Shown: piece after piece, positions 46,430 through 58,700 of the stretch
Layout of the letters: the number at the start of each line of letters is the position of its first letter
Numbering within the stretch: position 1 is the stretch's first letter
DNA from: Epiperipatus broadwayi
Lineage: Eukaryota > Onychophora > Udeonychophora > Euonychophora > Peripatidae
DNA: 64,000 bases
Direction: 5' to 3'
Assembly: GCA_028023455.1 (NCBI GenBank)
Contig: JAQFVV010000013.1
Location: forward strand, 11,444,579-11,508,578
The notes under the pieces: generated by a model
The model's input: the letters and a program-made list of their open reading frames with translations, nothing else
What the model was told of the DNA's origin: nothing
Database searches by the model: none
Made by a program: the position numbers and the translations under genes

Positions 46430-48765
46430 CACATATTTAAAAAATGAAATCTCTATTAGCAACTCTACTCAATCATTAATGGCAGCAGAACCTACAACAA
46501 CAAAATTATCAGTAAAACCAAAAATGCTAGAGAACAAGGGCAAAAACAAAAAGATATTATTTATATAAACAATAACTAGTAAAGAACCCAAAACAGCTTT
46601 TTTCCTCCTCAAAGTGCAAATAATTATAACATTACATTTTAATTTGAATCTTCTTTCTGTTTAACTATAAGATTATTTTACTAACCTGGATAAATAGGAT
46701 TCAGTTTCATACTAGGTTTTAATTACAGTTCCATATTCAGCCAAAAATAAACCATTTTTCTAAATCCATAAGTATATGCTCTATTTAACAGTATCTTATG
46801 ATTGATTAATTGTATGAAAAGCCTTAGAAATATCAATGTATACTGATGAAACTTTTAATCCTCCAATGACTCAGTAATTTTCCTAAGATGATTATAGAGA
46901 GCTATTACAGTACTACCATTTTCGCACAAACACATATTAAAATTTTGCTAATATATATATATTATAAATAATGACATCATCCTCAATTTTATTATATACT
47001 GATCACTTTTGAAAATGAAGACTCAAAGATATTTGTCTGTAATTTTCAATAGTACTAGATTGCCCCTTTTTTGAAAAAGGGAGTAACAATTAAACATTAT
47101 GGAAAAATATGGGAATAATTGTACAAAAATACAAGATCTCCATTCTCTTTTATAAGATTTGACTGTTCATCCTAGCAATATCAACTAATTTAAGTTTTCA
47201 ATTTATAGTCAAATTTATCTGTGAATCTATATCTAAATATAAAAATAATGGGTTAATATCGATACTATTTTCTGCATTATCATCAGATAAAAATTCAAAA
47301 TGTGCACCAAAAAATAAAATATTTATTAAAAGCATTTTACAACTTTAAATCCATTTTAATTTACGTCAATTAGTTCATTGTTTGCTAATAGTTTATTCAT
47401 TAATAAGTCATTTACAATTTTCCATTTTATAATAGGACATTTATTTGATAAAATTCTATGCTGTGAATTTCTTATTATAATTTGTATTTTTTTATTAAAC
47501 AATTTAAAAAACATTCTTATATCATCTTTTTCATTTATCTTTCGAATTATGTTACCCGTTATCCAATGAGACCTATATTAATGTTTTTTAATTGAACTCA
47601 CAATGTAAAAAACATCAAGTATAAATGATTTCAAATATTTTCAAATGTATTGATTGAAACCTTCATTTACTGTAGCTAAATGATAATTATAAAAGCATTT
47701 ACAAATAGATACCTTTACCTGAATATTATTCTTTAATGACCAAAGACAATCAAATAAAGAACTACTTAAAATTGTTATACCTATAAGTTCAATTAAATAA
47801 ATGATTTAAACCAAAATTATGGATTTAATAAAATTAATATCACCAATTAACACAACACATTTAAAATTAATACCCTTTAAAACATTTTGCCACTCTTGCT
47901 TAAATAAGCAATTGAAAGAATTGCATGCACAATATAATACTAATAATAAAGTTCATAAGTATCTGTTCTAATTTTAATTAGTAGAGTTTCAATGGTAGAA
48001 AATGTGGTCTGAATATCTCAATAAACAAATCAAAAATAAAGAAAATCCTTGATCTTGCTCCCACCATAGAAGATAAATATTTTACATAACTATTAATCAA
48101 TATATTTTAATTTCATTTGATAATAATCTTTCTGTCAGAATAATGATATCATACTTAATACAGTTATTGCTTAAAAAATACCATTAATTCATCAAAATAA
48201 TTCCATATATATCTAATATTAATCATAAAATTGTTTAAGTCAATTTAGACTCTGAATATTTCAGACATATATATAGACTCTAAATCTATTTTGTTTTTTT
48301 GACTGATGACAATTATACTAAATCACTTTCAAAAGCTAGACCATCAACTGATTCAATTTTATGATGTGATCATCATAATAGATGATCTGTAGATGTAGTA
48401 AGATGTTCATTAATCTAGAAGAATAACTACCAGTAAAAACATGAGTTGCCAAAAATTTTATTGTTTAACTGATCTATAAAATTAAATTTTGCAACAACTA
48501 AATTCTTTCTATCATGATTTAATCAAATGTGATATATAGTATCCAAACTTTTACAGCATTCTCATCCATCTGATGAACTTGTGATACTTTATATAATACT
48601 TCTGATAATTTTCTGTAAGGTTTTTCAGAACACTTTCTATCTCAATTTCATAATTATATTTTTGCCTCTTCAAAGATTGCATTCTTTTGTAAAATCATTA
48701 ATGATAATTGAATATCTTTAGAAAAATTTAATTTTTGAGAAGTATTATTCTCCCAATTTCTTCAG
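46430..48765 (-). mobile_element. Decayed LINE, CR1/L2/Jockey-like
   Basis: On - the order is endonuclease start INIRYIWNYFDEL (about 48183-48240), RT start VTPFFKKG...ENYRQISL (about 46990-47090), and motif A VYIDISKAFHTIN (about 46795-46850). Motif B follows as VLGSLLVIVYINNI (about 46555-46610), then motif C FTDNFVVVG (about 46490-46525, from an original FADDTVVVG-type box). The QGSVLGPLLFLIYIND-like form of motif B is typical of CR1, L2 and Jockey elements and unlike the RTE copies here. Many stops and shifts; no usable ORF. The tail beyond 48500 holds Lys/Glu-rich linker traces. A SINE copy begins at its 5' border. Confidence 0.65.
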
Positions 48766-48771
48766 GTTTTG

Positions 48772-49090
48772 GGATGGCTCAGTTGGTTAGATTGTTACCT
48801 TAAAATTCAATACTCAAGAATCTAAGGGTCCAGGTTTGATTCCCATGCTAGTACTGTTACTGGTCAAACCAATAACACTTAAAGAAGAGGGGAGAATAAT
48901 ACTTCTCAAAACATTGTACATATACTAACCTGTTTGATGTGCTATTACTAACAGTTGAACGTATTTGGAATATTTAAATAAAGTTAAATTTTTCTACTAA
49001 AGATATTCAATACTCTTATTAGATTATGGAAATAGTCCAAACAATAAATACAACTAAAACATTATCATCACAAACCTTCAGTAAAACACT
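48772..49090 (+). mobile_element. tRNA-derived SINE family 2, copy B
   Basis: Same family as copy A: A-box GGCTCAGTTGG (48775-48785), B-box GGTTTGATTCC decayed by C-to-T changes (48833-48843). The hammerhead-like core is reduced to TTAAAGA...CTCAAAAC. CATATACTAACCTGTTTG and the GGAAATAGTCC tail are retained. The left inverted-repeat arm seen in copy C is absent, so the copy is 5'-truncated or starts at the tRNA head. Confidence 0.75.
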
Positions 49091-49330
49091 CTTTTCTATT
49101 ATCCTCCCTTGTTTCTTCATAGATCTTATTTCTGATTGCAATTTACTAATTGTGTCAAATGTATCACTAAGTGAAATATGAATGCCAGAAATAAGAACTA
49201 TTTTTTTTAGAAATATTACTCATTTAATATAAACCACTAAACACCCCGACTCCCTCTCCCATTCTCACAAAATATTTTTATTAAAAAACTAAACCAAAAA
49301 CCACCTCTCCATATATATTGTGTTTTTTAC
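49090..49330. other. AT-rich to pyrimidine-rich transition
   Basis: Ordinary AT-rich sequence that becomes C/T-rich toward 49240 (CACCCCGACTCCCTCTCCC). No gene. Confidence 0.4.
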
Positions 49331-49760
49331 AATCAAAAGTGATGGGAGGTGGGGGGGTTCCTCTCTACCCTTTCTCCCCATTCTCCCCCTATTGTGGGTG
49401 ATGGGTGGGGTTCACCCATTCACCTATATGTCTTTGTATTTTGGTTTTTAAGAATTATTATTATTTTTATCTTTTTCTTTTTCTTTTTTATGTATTTGAG
49501 GTGAGTGGGGGGTGGGGGGGGGTGGTGGGGGGTTGCATTTGGTTTAGTGTCTGGGCTCCTCCCGTCCAGGCCCCCCCGAGACAGGCCCTGGGCTTGTGAG
49601 GGGGGTGGGGGTGGGGGGGGATTGGGGCTTTTTATGGGGTTTTTTCCCTTCTTTTTGCTTTTTTTTTGTTGGTTGTTTGGTTGGAGTGTTTGTGTTTGTT
49701 TTTTTATTGTTATTTTTTTATAGGTGATTTGGTGGTGGGGGGTTTGGTGTTTTTTGTTTG
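49330..49760. repeat. G-rich low-complexity island
   Basis: Strikingly G-rich on +, with G-runs of 6 to 10 at 49506-49533 and 49598-49622, interrupted by a GC-rich CTCCTCCCGTCCAGGCCCC segment. It is flanked by T-rich and GTGATGGGTGGGG-type stretches. Several G-runs within 30 bases satisfy a G-quadruplex pattern. Long frames on both strands (Gly/Trp-rich on +, Pro-rich on -) come from low complexity and I do not call them genes. Confidence 0.8.
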
Positions 49761-50280
49761 GGTGGAATTTTGGGTTCATTGTAGATATACTAAATATATC
49801 TATATTTCCAGACAAATAATAATTCTTGCATCTCGATTCTTGGTATTTTTTACTTGGCATCCTTTTGTATATGCAGCTCTCCAATAAAAAGAACATATAA
49901 AATAAACAGTCACATTCAAAACAAGACAAATAATCAAAGCTGGCTTAATGGGGTGCAAAACTGTGTAATAAATAAGATTGGGTGTTTATCAAGATCCTAA
50001 ACCCGCATGTCATACATCATTTGCAAAAATCAAAACAAATCAAAACATTTTATCACTTCTAAATGTAACTACATTTCCTTTTTTTCTTTCGATAAAATTT
50101 GGTAATTTAATAACCTACAATGATTATCACATGCTAAATAATTCAATCAGTAGATACAAATTCATATTTGTGGAAAAAAAAAACCAACTAATGAATTATT
50201 TACATAACTCAATAAAATACTTCTTTCATTAATTTCAATATAAAAAAATAATAATGAAGGTACACTTTTAAAATATTATT
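49760..50280. other. AT-rich, no feature found
   Basis: Return to ordinary AT-rich sequence; isolated short frames only. Confidence 0.4.
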
Positions 50281-51960
50281 TCTAACCATTGCTTTTGACC
50301 AGCTTGATCATATTCATAGAACCTCTATAAGTTTATATAAATAGACTTTATAAGTTAATAATTTATATATATCATTTACATTATAATGCAATGCATGAGT
50401 CTTTCTTGTTTATTGCATTGATGTTATTTGCAAAAAACCATTCCGCTTTATATTTTCTTTTCCGATCATTGCACTCAGTGCAACAACTTTAATATTAAGA
50501 GGATTGAAATTGTGGTCAAATTTCATTTCATGTTCTAAAAATATAGATTAATATTAGGATCTGTTTTAGCGAGTTTATATATATATATATTTGTGTTGTG
50601 CGAATCTTGTAGCAGTTGGCACAAGCCTTGCCATAATAAATAGCATTACATAATGGTTCATTACATTTAATTTTATAAACTATTTGGAGAGCTTGGTTTG
50701 GAGGTAATTTATTTTTAGTATTGTCCAAAATTTGATTAAGATTAAGAAGCGTTCTAAAACTAAAATTGTTTTCATCTTTTAGATATATGTGATACAAAAG
50801 AAAAACTGATCCATGCATTACTATTATCATTAATATTCCTAGTATTTAAAGATGAATAGAATATATTAAGAGTTCTTTTTAATATATTAATATTATATCC
50901 TGAATTGACTGTCTTTTATATAGTTTCAATGTTGTTTTTTTCTGTCGGTTTCAAACTTATATAATTTATAGTTTCTATACAATAAACATTTGAAGCCAGC
51001 CACTTTGTATGAAACTGAAGTATAAGAATGTGGAAGAATTACACCATGATCATTGATGGATTTTATAATCATTTTATAATTAATTTGTGAATTTGACTGT
51101 TGAATATACATATCTTAAAGTTTTATATCATTTGATGTACCTTTATTTTCTATAGCCCAAACTAAAGAACATTAATGAGATAGCTCATCCTTTTTGTTTT
51201 TTCTTCAGCATAGATAAGAATATCATCTACATAGTACATATACAAAGGTGAGGTTGCTGTAGCGAACTTATTTGGAATAACTAAGAATTCAAATCGGTTA
51301 AGAACTATACAACAAATTATTCCACTTAATGATAGTCCTATAAGCCATCCATGTTCCATTGTATAAAATTTACCACTGAAAAGAGCTGTAAAATCCCCAT
51401 TCTTCCATTTAAGAACGTCAACAATAAAATTTATTTTATGTTTATTAAAATTTAAATTAATTAAAATGCCACGAATTATACTAATAAATAACTGTCGTTA
51501 TATTGAACCATAAAATTAGATTACATCTAATGAAGCAGTTTACTGTTAGGGTTATACATTTGTAAATTTAATATTTGCACGCATTCAAATGAAGATTTTA
51601 TAGCAAATTTTCCGAAACCAACTTGATTAACTAACTGATCGGCTATTAATTTAGCTATCATATAAAAGTATGTGCCTCCAAAATCTAATACAAGTCTCAG
51701 AGATTGATTTTCTTTATGCATTTTTACGTTTGCGAAAATTCTAGGAGGAATAGATGCTGTTGGATAAATCTTTTTATATTCAAATTTATTAATTGCTTTG
51801 TTTAGATAATGTATTAATATTGAAACAGATTTATCTTTTTCTCTTTTAAATTTATCTTCTACAGTTCGAAAGCAATGCTTAGAAATACTATTTTATTAAA
51901 TTTATAATCTTTCCAGAATAGTGTATCTATTATTATTATTTATAATTATCTATTTGATTG
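50280..51960 (-). mobile_element. Penelope-like element, family C, copy 2 (RT + GIY-YIG)
   Basis: PLE read on -. N-terminal RT region with HKENQSLRLVLDFGGTYFY...AKLIADQL (51527-51721). Motif B-like GWLIGLSLSGI...VLNRFE and motif C MYYVDDILIYAEE (51162-51359), with the aspartates intact. A linker follows (50926-51111). The GIY-YIG region VYKIKCNEPLCNAIYYGK lies within 50528-50830, containing the paired cysteines usual before the YYG half. Pieces are in different frames with stops between, so it is inactive. Same 3' end as copy 1 at 38.8 kb. PLEs copy themselves by RT with a GIY-YIG nuclease instead of an AP-type one. Confidence 0.85.
51162..51359 (-). pseudogene. PLE reverse transcriptase palm fragment
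   Basis: 65 open codons holding the GWLIGLSLSGI segment (equivalent of the GSPLSP motif B region, with G-S-P replaced) and YYVDD with following ILIYAEE. The YVDD box is unaltered although the reading frame is broken on both sides. Belongs to the element at 50.28-51.96 kb. Confidence 0.8.
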
Positions 51961-52440
51961 AATCAATATTTGAGTAAACAAAATAAAATTCATACAATAC
52001 AAAAAATTATATAAAATTGGGGGGGGGGGGGATTCTGATAAAATATGAATAAAATTTTTAATGAAGAGAATCATTCTTGACTTGATTTACACTAATCGTA
52101 AACAATATATATATAAGATAATATTTTTCCAAAAAACTATCTGTTTCTTATCATATGTAAAAGAGGTTTCACATGAAAACATTGCATCAGACCCCATATT
52201 CTTTTGAGCAGCTCTGCAAAAAATAAAATCTATATATATTGTAGTAAGCAAAAATTTCTATAAAATCAAATCTCACAATTTTGCCATCTAATAAAAAAAA
52301 TATATATTTCCTTCTTTTTTCAAGCAAATTTTGTTTCTAGTTTACATAAAATTCAATATAAGAAAGCTATTAAGGATTTGCATGCTTTACATGGTGTTTA
52401 CATAAACTTTGATATCATAATTTAGTTATGACCAAATTAA
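51960..52440. other. AT-rich spacer with G12-13 run
   Basis: A run of about 13 G at 52020-52032 stands out in AT-rich sequence; otherwise nothing seen. Confidence 0.4.
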
Positions 52441-54460
52441 AGTTGAGCTTAGAGGTAAAAAAGACATAAAATGGGAGATTAAGATAAATTTATAGAAATG
52501 GAGAAAGGAAGATTTGGTTTAATATGTAAAAATACATATACAAATTATTAAAGATGAAAAATATGATAATAGTTCTGATAAGCATTGATATAGGGTTAAA
52601 GAACGATTATTAAATGAGCAAAAATAAAATAGTAACTATTCATGGAAATCTTGGATAATGAAATATACAATGGAAAAAATAGAAGTATGGAGAAGATGAA
52701 AAAAAAAAGGCAATACTGAGGAAGAACATATAAAAAATTAATAATAAACTAAGAAGAGAAATAGATTTAGCAAATGAAAATGGTTGGAAGAATGTAGAGA
52801 GACAGAAGTGCTTCAACAGGTAAAAAGATATAATTTGGTATTATCTAATATTACTTAGGAAAAAAAGAAATGATTAACAAGTGAAATAGCTGATAAGAGT
52901 GGAAAGATATGAAATGATAGTTGATGACATATTGAAAAGCTTGAAGAATATGTCAATAACAATTTAGAAGATAAAAGTTCAATTAATTATGAACTTGAAA
53001 ATGAAGAAGACTTTGAAGTAAATGATAAAAATATGGACATATTGACAGATGAAGTAATAAAATCAATTGAACAAATGAAAAATTTTAAAACTATCAGATT
53101 TGATACAATATCTGTAGCATTTTTGAAAGAAATGAAAAAATTACTATGAAAGAAATAGTTATATTTTGCTATTTGATATATAATAGTGGATTTGGCTGAA
53201 CATTTTTTGAGAACTATAACAATAGTATTTGCTCAAAAAAGAAAGCTGTTAAATGTGAAGAGTACAGGACAATAAATCTCATGCTTCTAAAGTTTTATTG
53301 AGGATTTTAATTCAAATAATTTATGTGAAGATAGAATATTACGTTGGATAAGAATGTTTTATGAAAGTTGTTATGCTGTTGTTAAAACAATTGCAAAAAG
53401 ATATATTGGAAAAAGATAAAGGAATTGATATATGTTTTATGAAGTTAGAAAAAATCATTTGACAGATAAATCTGGAATAAACTTATAACCATCTTAAATA
53501 ATAAAGGAATATTTTGGAAAAAAAGAGAATGATTTGTAATATGTATATTCAACAAAGAATAAGAAATAATTGGAGAATAGTGATACTAATGAAGTGAATA
53601 TAAAATGAAAAGTTAGATAAGAATGTCATATTGTTACCTGTGATTTTGAATATTTACTTAGAAGATATATGATAAATAAATATTTAGAATGTAAAGAAGC
53701 AAATGATGGAGATAAAATATAGCCAATGATGAAAAGACTTCAGAATATGTTGAATAAATCGGAGGAAGCATGTATGGAATATGAATGAAGATTACAGGTG
53801 AAAAGACTAAGTGTTTATGAATATGAAGGAATACAAACAGATTGCAAGTTAAAATTCATGATAATATAGTTTAATAGATAAATGGATTTAGATATTTGGA
53901 TAATTGGTTAAGTGAGGATGCAAGAAGTGAACATGAAATTAAAATAATAATTACATAAAGAGGCATTTACTAAGAGAAAGAAAATATTCTGTGGATCTTT
54001 GAAGAGAGAATTAAAGAAAACATTAATTAAATGCTATAGGTAGAGAGTACTACTATATGGTTGTAAAATATGGACAATGAGTAAAAAAATGGAAAAAAGA
54101 TTGAATGACTTTAAGATGTGCTCATGAAGAAGGATGGGAAAAATAGTTGAATGAATAAAATGACAAATGAAGATGTTTTGAAAATAAGTAAAAATGATTG
54201 AAGAAATTAGAGATAAAAAACTGGATTGGCATATATGAAGAAGAAAAAAATTAAAGAAAGATGTTTTGAAGGGAATGGTGAATGAAAACAAAAAGAAAGA
54301 ACACAAAAGACCGATCTTGCTGGATGATATAAGAGATAGGAAAATATATGTGGAATTAAAAAGTTGGGCAATGAAGAGAATGTGGAGTGAAAAAATGGAT
54401 GAATTTGTAATGTCTTTTTCTGGACCTCTCAATAAGACAGAATTTGATAAAATCCAATAG
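52440..54460 (+). mobile_element. Decayed LINE, third lineage
   Basis: On + the broken translation follows a familiar RT order. Pre-RT LEEYVNNNLED and EVIKSIEQMKNFK (about 52935-53085) come first, then CEEYRTINLM-like motif 1 (about 53255-53290). ILWKERRMICNMYIQQRIRN is near 53510-53570 and ILNIYLEDMINKYLE near 53645-53690. A LKINVKKTK-like thumb is near 53760-53830, a KRKK...LIKCY...VLLYGCKIWT segment at about 53975-54080, and the C-terminal RPILLDDIRDRK at 54310-54345. Layout resembles the arthropod endonuclease-RT family with CYVWSVLLYGCETWT, different from the RTE copies. The last frame (54266-54460) is open; everything else has stops. Strongly purine-rich on +. Confidence 0.65.
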
Positions 54461-55836
54461 ATAGTATTAATACAATAAATGAGATAAGATTAAAAAATGT
54501 CATCAGGTAACATTCCAAAACTATTTTTATATTTCGAATTGCCTTAATTATAACTTATATTATAGTCATTGATATATTCAATAAAATAAAGTGTCCAATT
54601 TGTAGATCAGACATTCATAATCAATTATATAATCTTATACCTTTGAAAAACAATTTATAAGTCAAGAGTATTTTAATATTCAGACTTTCAAAATATAATA
54701 TGTAGTTAAAAAATTTATCTGACAGTGATGATGATGATAATAATAATAATTGTAAACAAAAGAAATATATTATTTTGTATATAATAAATATTTGAATAAA
54801 AAAAAAAATCGAAAAATTGATTGTTCAGAAGTTCATAAAAATTTTGAGTATTTAAAACTGATAGACAGGCATAACACACGAACCTCCAGTTCTAGAATCT
54901 GCTATTCGACCATCGTTTTAAACCATGCAGAACAATCTTTGAAATAATAATTTGTATTAAAAAATTGAATAAAAAGCAATAACTTTCTATCATTGAAGAT
55001 GGTTATGTTTTTTAAGTTATTCTGTATGGTACCATATAACATGTAAAATAATAGAATCTTACGGTATCAAAAGTTATAGATTCATTACACACTAGGTTAC
55101 ATATTAATATTTATAAATATTCCGATTACCAATAAAAATGTATATATAATTTTTGGAAAGTGAATACATTAATTTCAAAGAGTTGCTTAATCTCTCTGTG
55201 TTAATGTATATCAATAATATAAAAATTTCATTAAATGTGCAACACCAAAATTGAAATCCTAAAATAATCAGCAATTAAGTAGCAAATAATAGAAAACTAC
55301 CATTAACAAAAATCAAATACGATCATTTTATTTTGATTTCAAGTGGGCGCAATATAGTATAGATTAATACAGTTTCACAAATAATTGTAATTATCATTCA
55401 AATTTTAGACTTCCATAAAGCAATTACAAATATCATTATAAATAATAATACAAACACAATTGCGATTTGAATTTAAAAAACAAAACAAAATTTATATCAC
55501 GATTAAAAAGTTTCATATAATTTTATATTTATAAAATAGAGAAACTGGCTTTTTATTAACCACAATTTTAGTCTGCCATAGATTCCCTGTAATTTAGCAA
55601 AACGACAATTAATAAACAAAAATATTATTTCTAAATTCATACCATGACATAAAAGAACAAACATTTAATATATATAATATTAATTATAAAAATCAGACAA
55701 AACATGATGCTAATAAGTAATATAAAGAATATATAAACAAATAATATGGGAAATATGACTTATGATCAAAAGTTTATAACGGATAATTATAAGAAAAAGT
55801 TATATGTATATAGAAAATATTTGATATATTGAATAT
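54460..55836. other. AT-rich, one possible tRNA-like trace
   Basis: No gene. On - about 54846-54930 reads TGGTCGAATAGCAGA ... GGAGGTTCGTGTG, an A-box/B-box-like pair at tRNA spacing. This could be a decayed SINE head, but only one such copy is visible. Confidence 0.35.
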
Positions 55837-56215
55837 ATTTATATTTTGGACTATTTCCATCATCTAATAAGTATATGAAATTTCTACTGGCTGTTGCCTT
55901 TGTTAGGATGACTCAATTGGTTAGAGCATTACTTAAAAATTTAATATTCAAGAATCTAAGAATCCAGGTTCGATTCCTATGCTAATACTATCACTGGTTA
56001 GGCCAAAAACATCTAAAGAATGGAGGAGAATAATACCTCTGGAAATGTTGTCAAGAATATACTAACCTGTGTGCTACTACTAACTGTTGAATGTAATTGG
56101 AATACTTAAATAAAGTTAAATTTTTCCAAAGACATTCAATACTTATATTAGAAGATGAAAATAGTCCAAAATATAAATATAACTAAAACACCATCATCAC
56201 AAACTTTTAGGAAAA
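55837..56215 (+). mobile_element. tRNA-derived SINE family 2, copy C, with inverted-repeat arms
   Basis: A-box GACTCAATTGG and B-box GGTTCGATTCC (about 55910-55976), hammerhead-like remnant CTAAAGA...CCTCTGGAAAT, then ACTAACCTGTGTG and the shared tail. Unlike a normal SINE, the unit is enclosed by inverted arms. About 38 bases at 55837-55874 (ATTTATATTTTGGACTATTT...) are complementary to 56139-56178 with few mismatches. The right arm also exists in copies A and B, the left arm only here, with a short remnant in A (ATAAGTATATGAAAT). Confidence 0.75.
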
Positions 56216-58327
56216 TACTGAATACATTTGTCTGCAGACAAGTTTCCATTACAGAAAATGAAAATTAGCAACAAAGCCTTTATCTATAGTGGAAGCTAGC
56301 TCAATTTAAGTCTTTTTATAATAATTTGTCTCTCTCCCTATAGATAAAATTAGTATATTTTTTGAACATTTTGCATTGAAGAGCATTGAAATATACTTCA
56401 CTTTTATGACATATTTATTGAAAGAGATCTTTCAGAAAGTTCTGGTTAATATCTACTAATTCTTCTCAGCAATGAGAAGTGTAATTAATGGTCAAGTAAT
56501 TAAAAAAATAAAACATTTCACATAAATAATATAATACAATAAAGAATACTTTATTTATCCTCTTAATCAGAATAATAATGGTTGATTTGATGATTAAAAG
56601 TTGTTGAACAATTACTAATTACAGAGTGAGAAGAAAAATAAAGGGAGAGAAATCTCTAATTTGCTCTCCATAAATCTCTTTACTGTAATTTACATTTATT
56701 TTGCAATAAAAAAAAATGTTAATAATAATGATGGATGTTTATTATTCTAAATATATATGCTTAGAAATAGAACATCATATTGATAAACATTTCATTATGC
56801 TTACACAGGCTGTTAAAACAGTCGCAATTTTTTCTCTACAATGGTGACTATAGCCATTAAAAAAACACTAACACCAACATAAACAGACAGTGAACCGTTT
56901 TCGAATCTGTATGATTATACAGGCGAATTAGCTTGCATAGAAAAATATTAGTGTGTTTTGTGATTTGGGCTGATATCTTTATAGTTAAGCAAAATAATAA
57001 AAGGTGGAAACTGAAGAAAAGGGTGCTTTATAACCAAAGAACCAGGTACAAGGCAGCTCACTGATGAAAGTCATAGGCTAAAAATTAGTCAGAGGTTATG
57101 GGATGAGAAAGCACTGGATAGAAGTTATGATGCACAACCATCTAGCATCTCTTAATTATTAAATCTTTCACTATTGTGAGAAATTTTTTTTTTGCTTTTA
57201 TTCTTAGTAGTAGAAAGAAAGAAGTAGCAAATTAGGTAATTGTAACAATCGTAACATTTTTTTTTCTTTTTCATCAAAAAATCTCATTAAAGGGATAGTT
57301 TAAAATCATTTAGTAAAAAGATTCTAAAATTCAACTATAGATATTATATAAGTGGTTTCAATATATGTTATATTATTGGTTAGTATCATTAGTTTTTCAA
57401 TGCTTTTTATGTATGTGCATGTATATATATATAAAGAAAAAAGTTTAAAAAAAATGTACATTATTCTCAATTAAATCTTTAATCATAAATTCATACAATC
57501 CCTCAGAATAATAATAAAAATAATACTGTTCTTCAGTTTTATGACACATTCATGCTTCCAGAATATCGTGACACAAATTAATAATGAAACCATTTCTCAT
57601 CTCTAAAAGATTTATACGTTAATAAGATCAGAGAACCAATAGATTTTTCATCATTTACTGGCATTTTAACGTAATATCAAGTATTAATTTGCAATTTATG
57701 CAGGCAAATCTATCATTAACCATTATTACACTTTGAATGACAGTTGTAATTTCTAATCTTAGGGTAATAAATGAAGAAACTACAAAAACTTTCTTTTAGA
57801 ATTTATAGCAAAAGGTAAAAAATTTAACTAAAACTAATTACTGCAGAAGAAATCTGATATTAGACAACTAATGAATAATTAGAGATAATATTAATTAAAA
57901 ATCTATTTTTATACATGTATTCTAAGAACATATACTCCTGAAAATATAATATTTTAAACTTGCTGCTAAACATTTATATACTTTATATATATAAAATTAA
58001 ATAGACATTCTTCAAAATAAATATACAATATAAACAGTATATATGCCTCATGATGTGAGAGTTAGCACATCTGCCTATAACAGTCATAGTCTGGAGTTCA
58101 CACTGAAGTGGAACTTGAAAAACTTTTAAATTAATTGAAGATTTCCAAAGAAATTCAAATTTTTTCCAGAGAGTTGGCTTAAAGCACAAAATAACTAATC
58201 ATCTAATAAGAAAATGAGTGTGTAAATATTTTAGCTATATAAGCAAAAATAAAAACGAAAATATGAGTCTCATCATATGATGATAGTGCTCTATTGTTTA
58301 GTTAATTCAACTCTCCTACGGCTAGAG
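56215..58327. other. AT-rich, no gene; possible SINE trace
   Basis: Ordinary AT-rich sequence. About 56990-57150 is less AT-rich without an ORF. At 58043-58110 GTGAGAGTTAGCACATCTGCCT ... GGAGTTCACACT (given here in two parts) vaguely resembles tRNA A and B boxes, too weak to call. Confidence 0.35.
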
Positions 58328-58700
58328 AACTTAACATACATACATACATACACAGCAAATTTTTATAAAAGCCTCTTTTGACTCATTATAAAACTATTGG
58401 AATACTTAAATTATTAATTCACTAATCGTATATATATATATATATATATATATGCGCTGTATGCACAGATAAAGAAGCTAGAACGAATATATTTAAAAGC
58501 GAATTTTTTCAGAACTTAACATACATACATACATACATACATACATACATACATACATACATACATACATACATACATACATACATACACAGCAAATTTA
58601 TAAAAATTTGCTGTGTATGTATGTATGTATGTAAGACTCTTTTGACTCATTATAAAACTAATGGAATACTTAAATTATTACTTCACTAACCATTATATAT
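58328..58700. repeat. Tandem duplication of PLE 3' end with ACAT microsatellite
   Basis: Two units of about 180-250 bp. Each has AACTTAACATACATAC..., AGCAAATTT, TTTGACTCATTATAAAACTA, GGAATACTTAAATTATTA, a (TA)n tract, GCGCTGTATGCACAGATAA and GAACGAATATATTTAAAAGCG. The last part equals the 3' end of the PLE copies at 58.7-59.5 and 61.8-63.1 kb. The second unit carries a longer (ACAT)n and an inverted piece. Confidence 0.75.
58519..58634. repeat. (CATA)n palindrome
   Basis: (CATA)n, ACACAGCAAATTT, a three-base loop, then AAATTTGCTGTGT and (ATGT)n: a perfect hairpin of at least 28 bases per arm. It replaces the single AGCAAATTTTTATAAAAGCC stretch of the neighbouring unit, consistent with template switching to the opposite strand. 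Confidence 0.85.

Noticed and set aside
49420-49929. 169-codon proline/lysine-rich frame on -, and Gly/Trp-rich frames on +
   Set aside because: They are produced by the G-rich low-complexity island and homopolymer runs; amino acid content simply mirrors the base runs.
54846-54930. SINE on -
   Set aside because: A-box and B-box-like pair only, no second copy or tail seen; left as a remark in the spacer entry.
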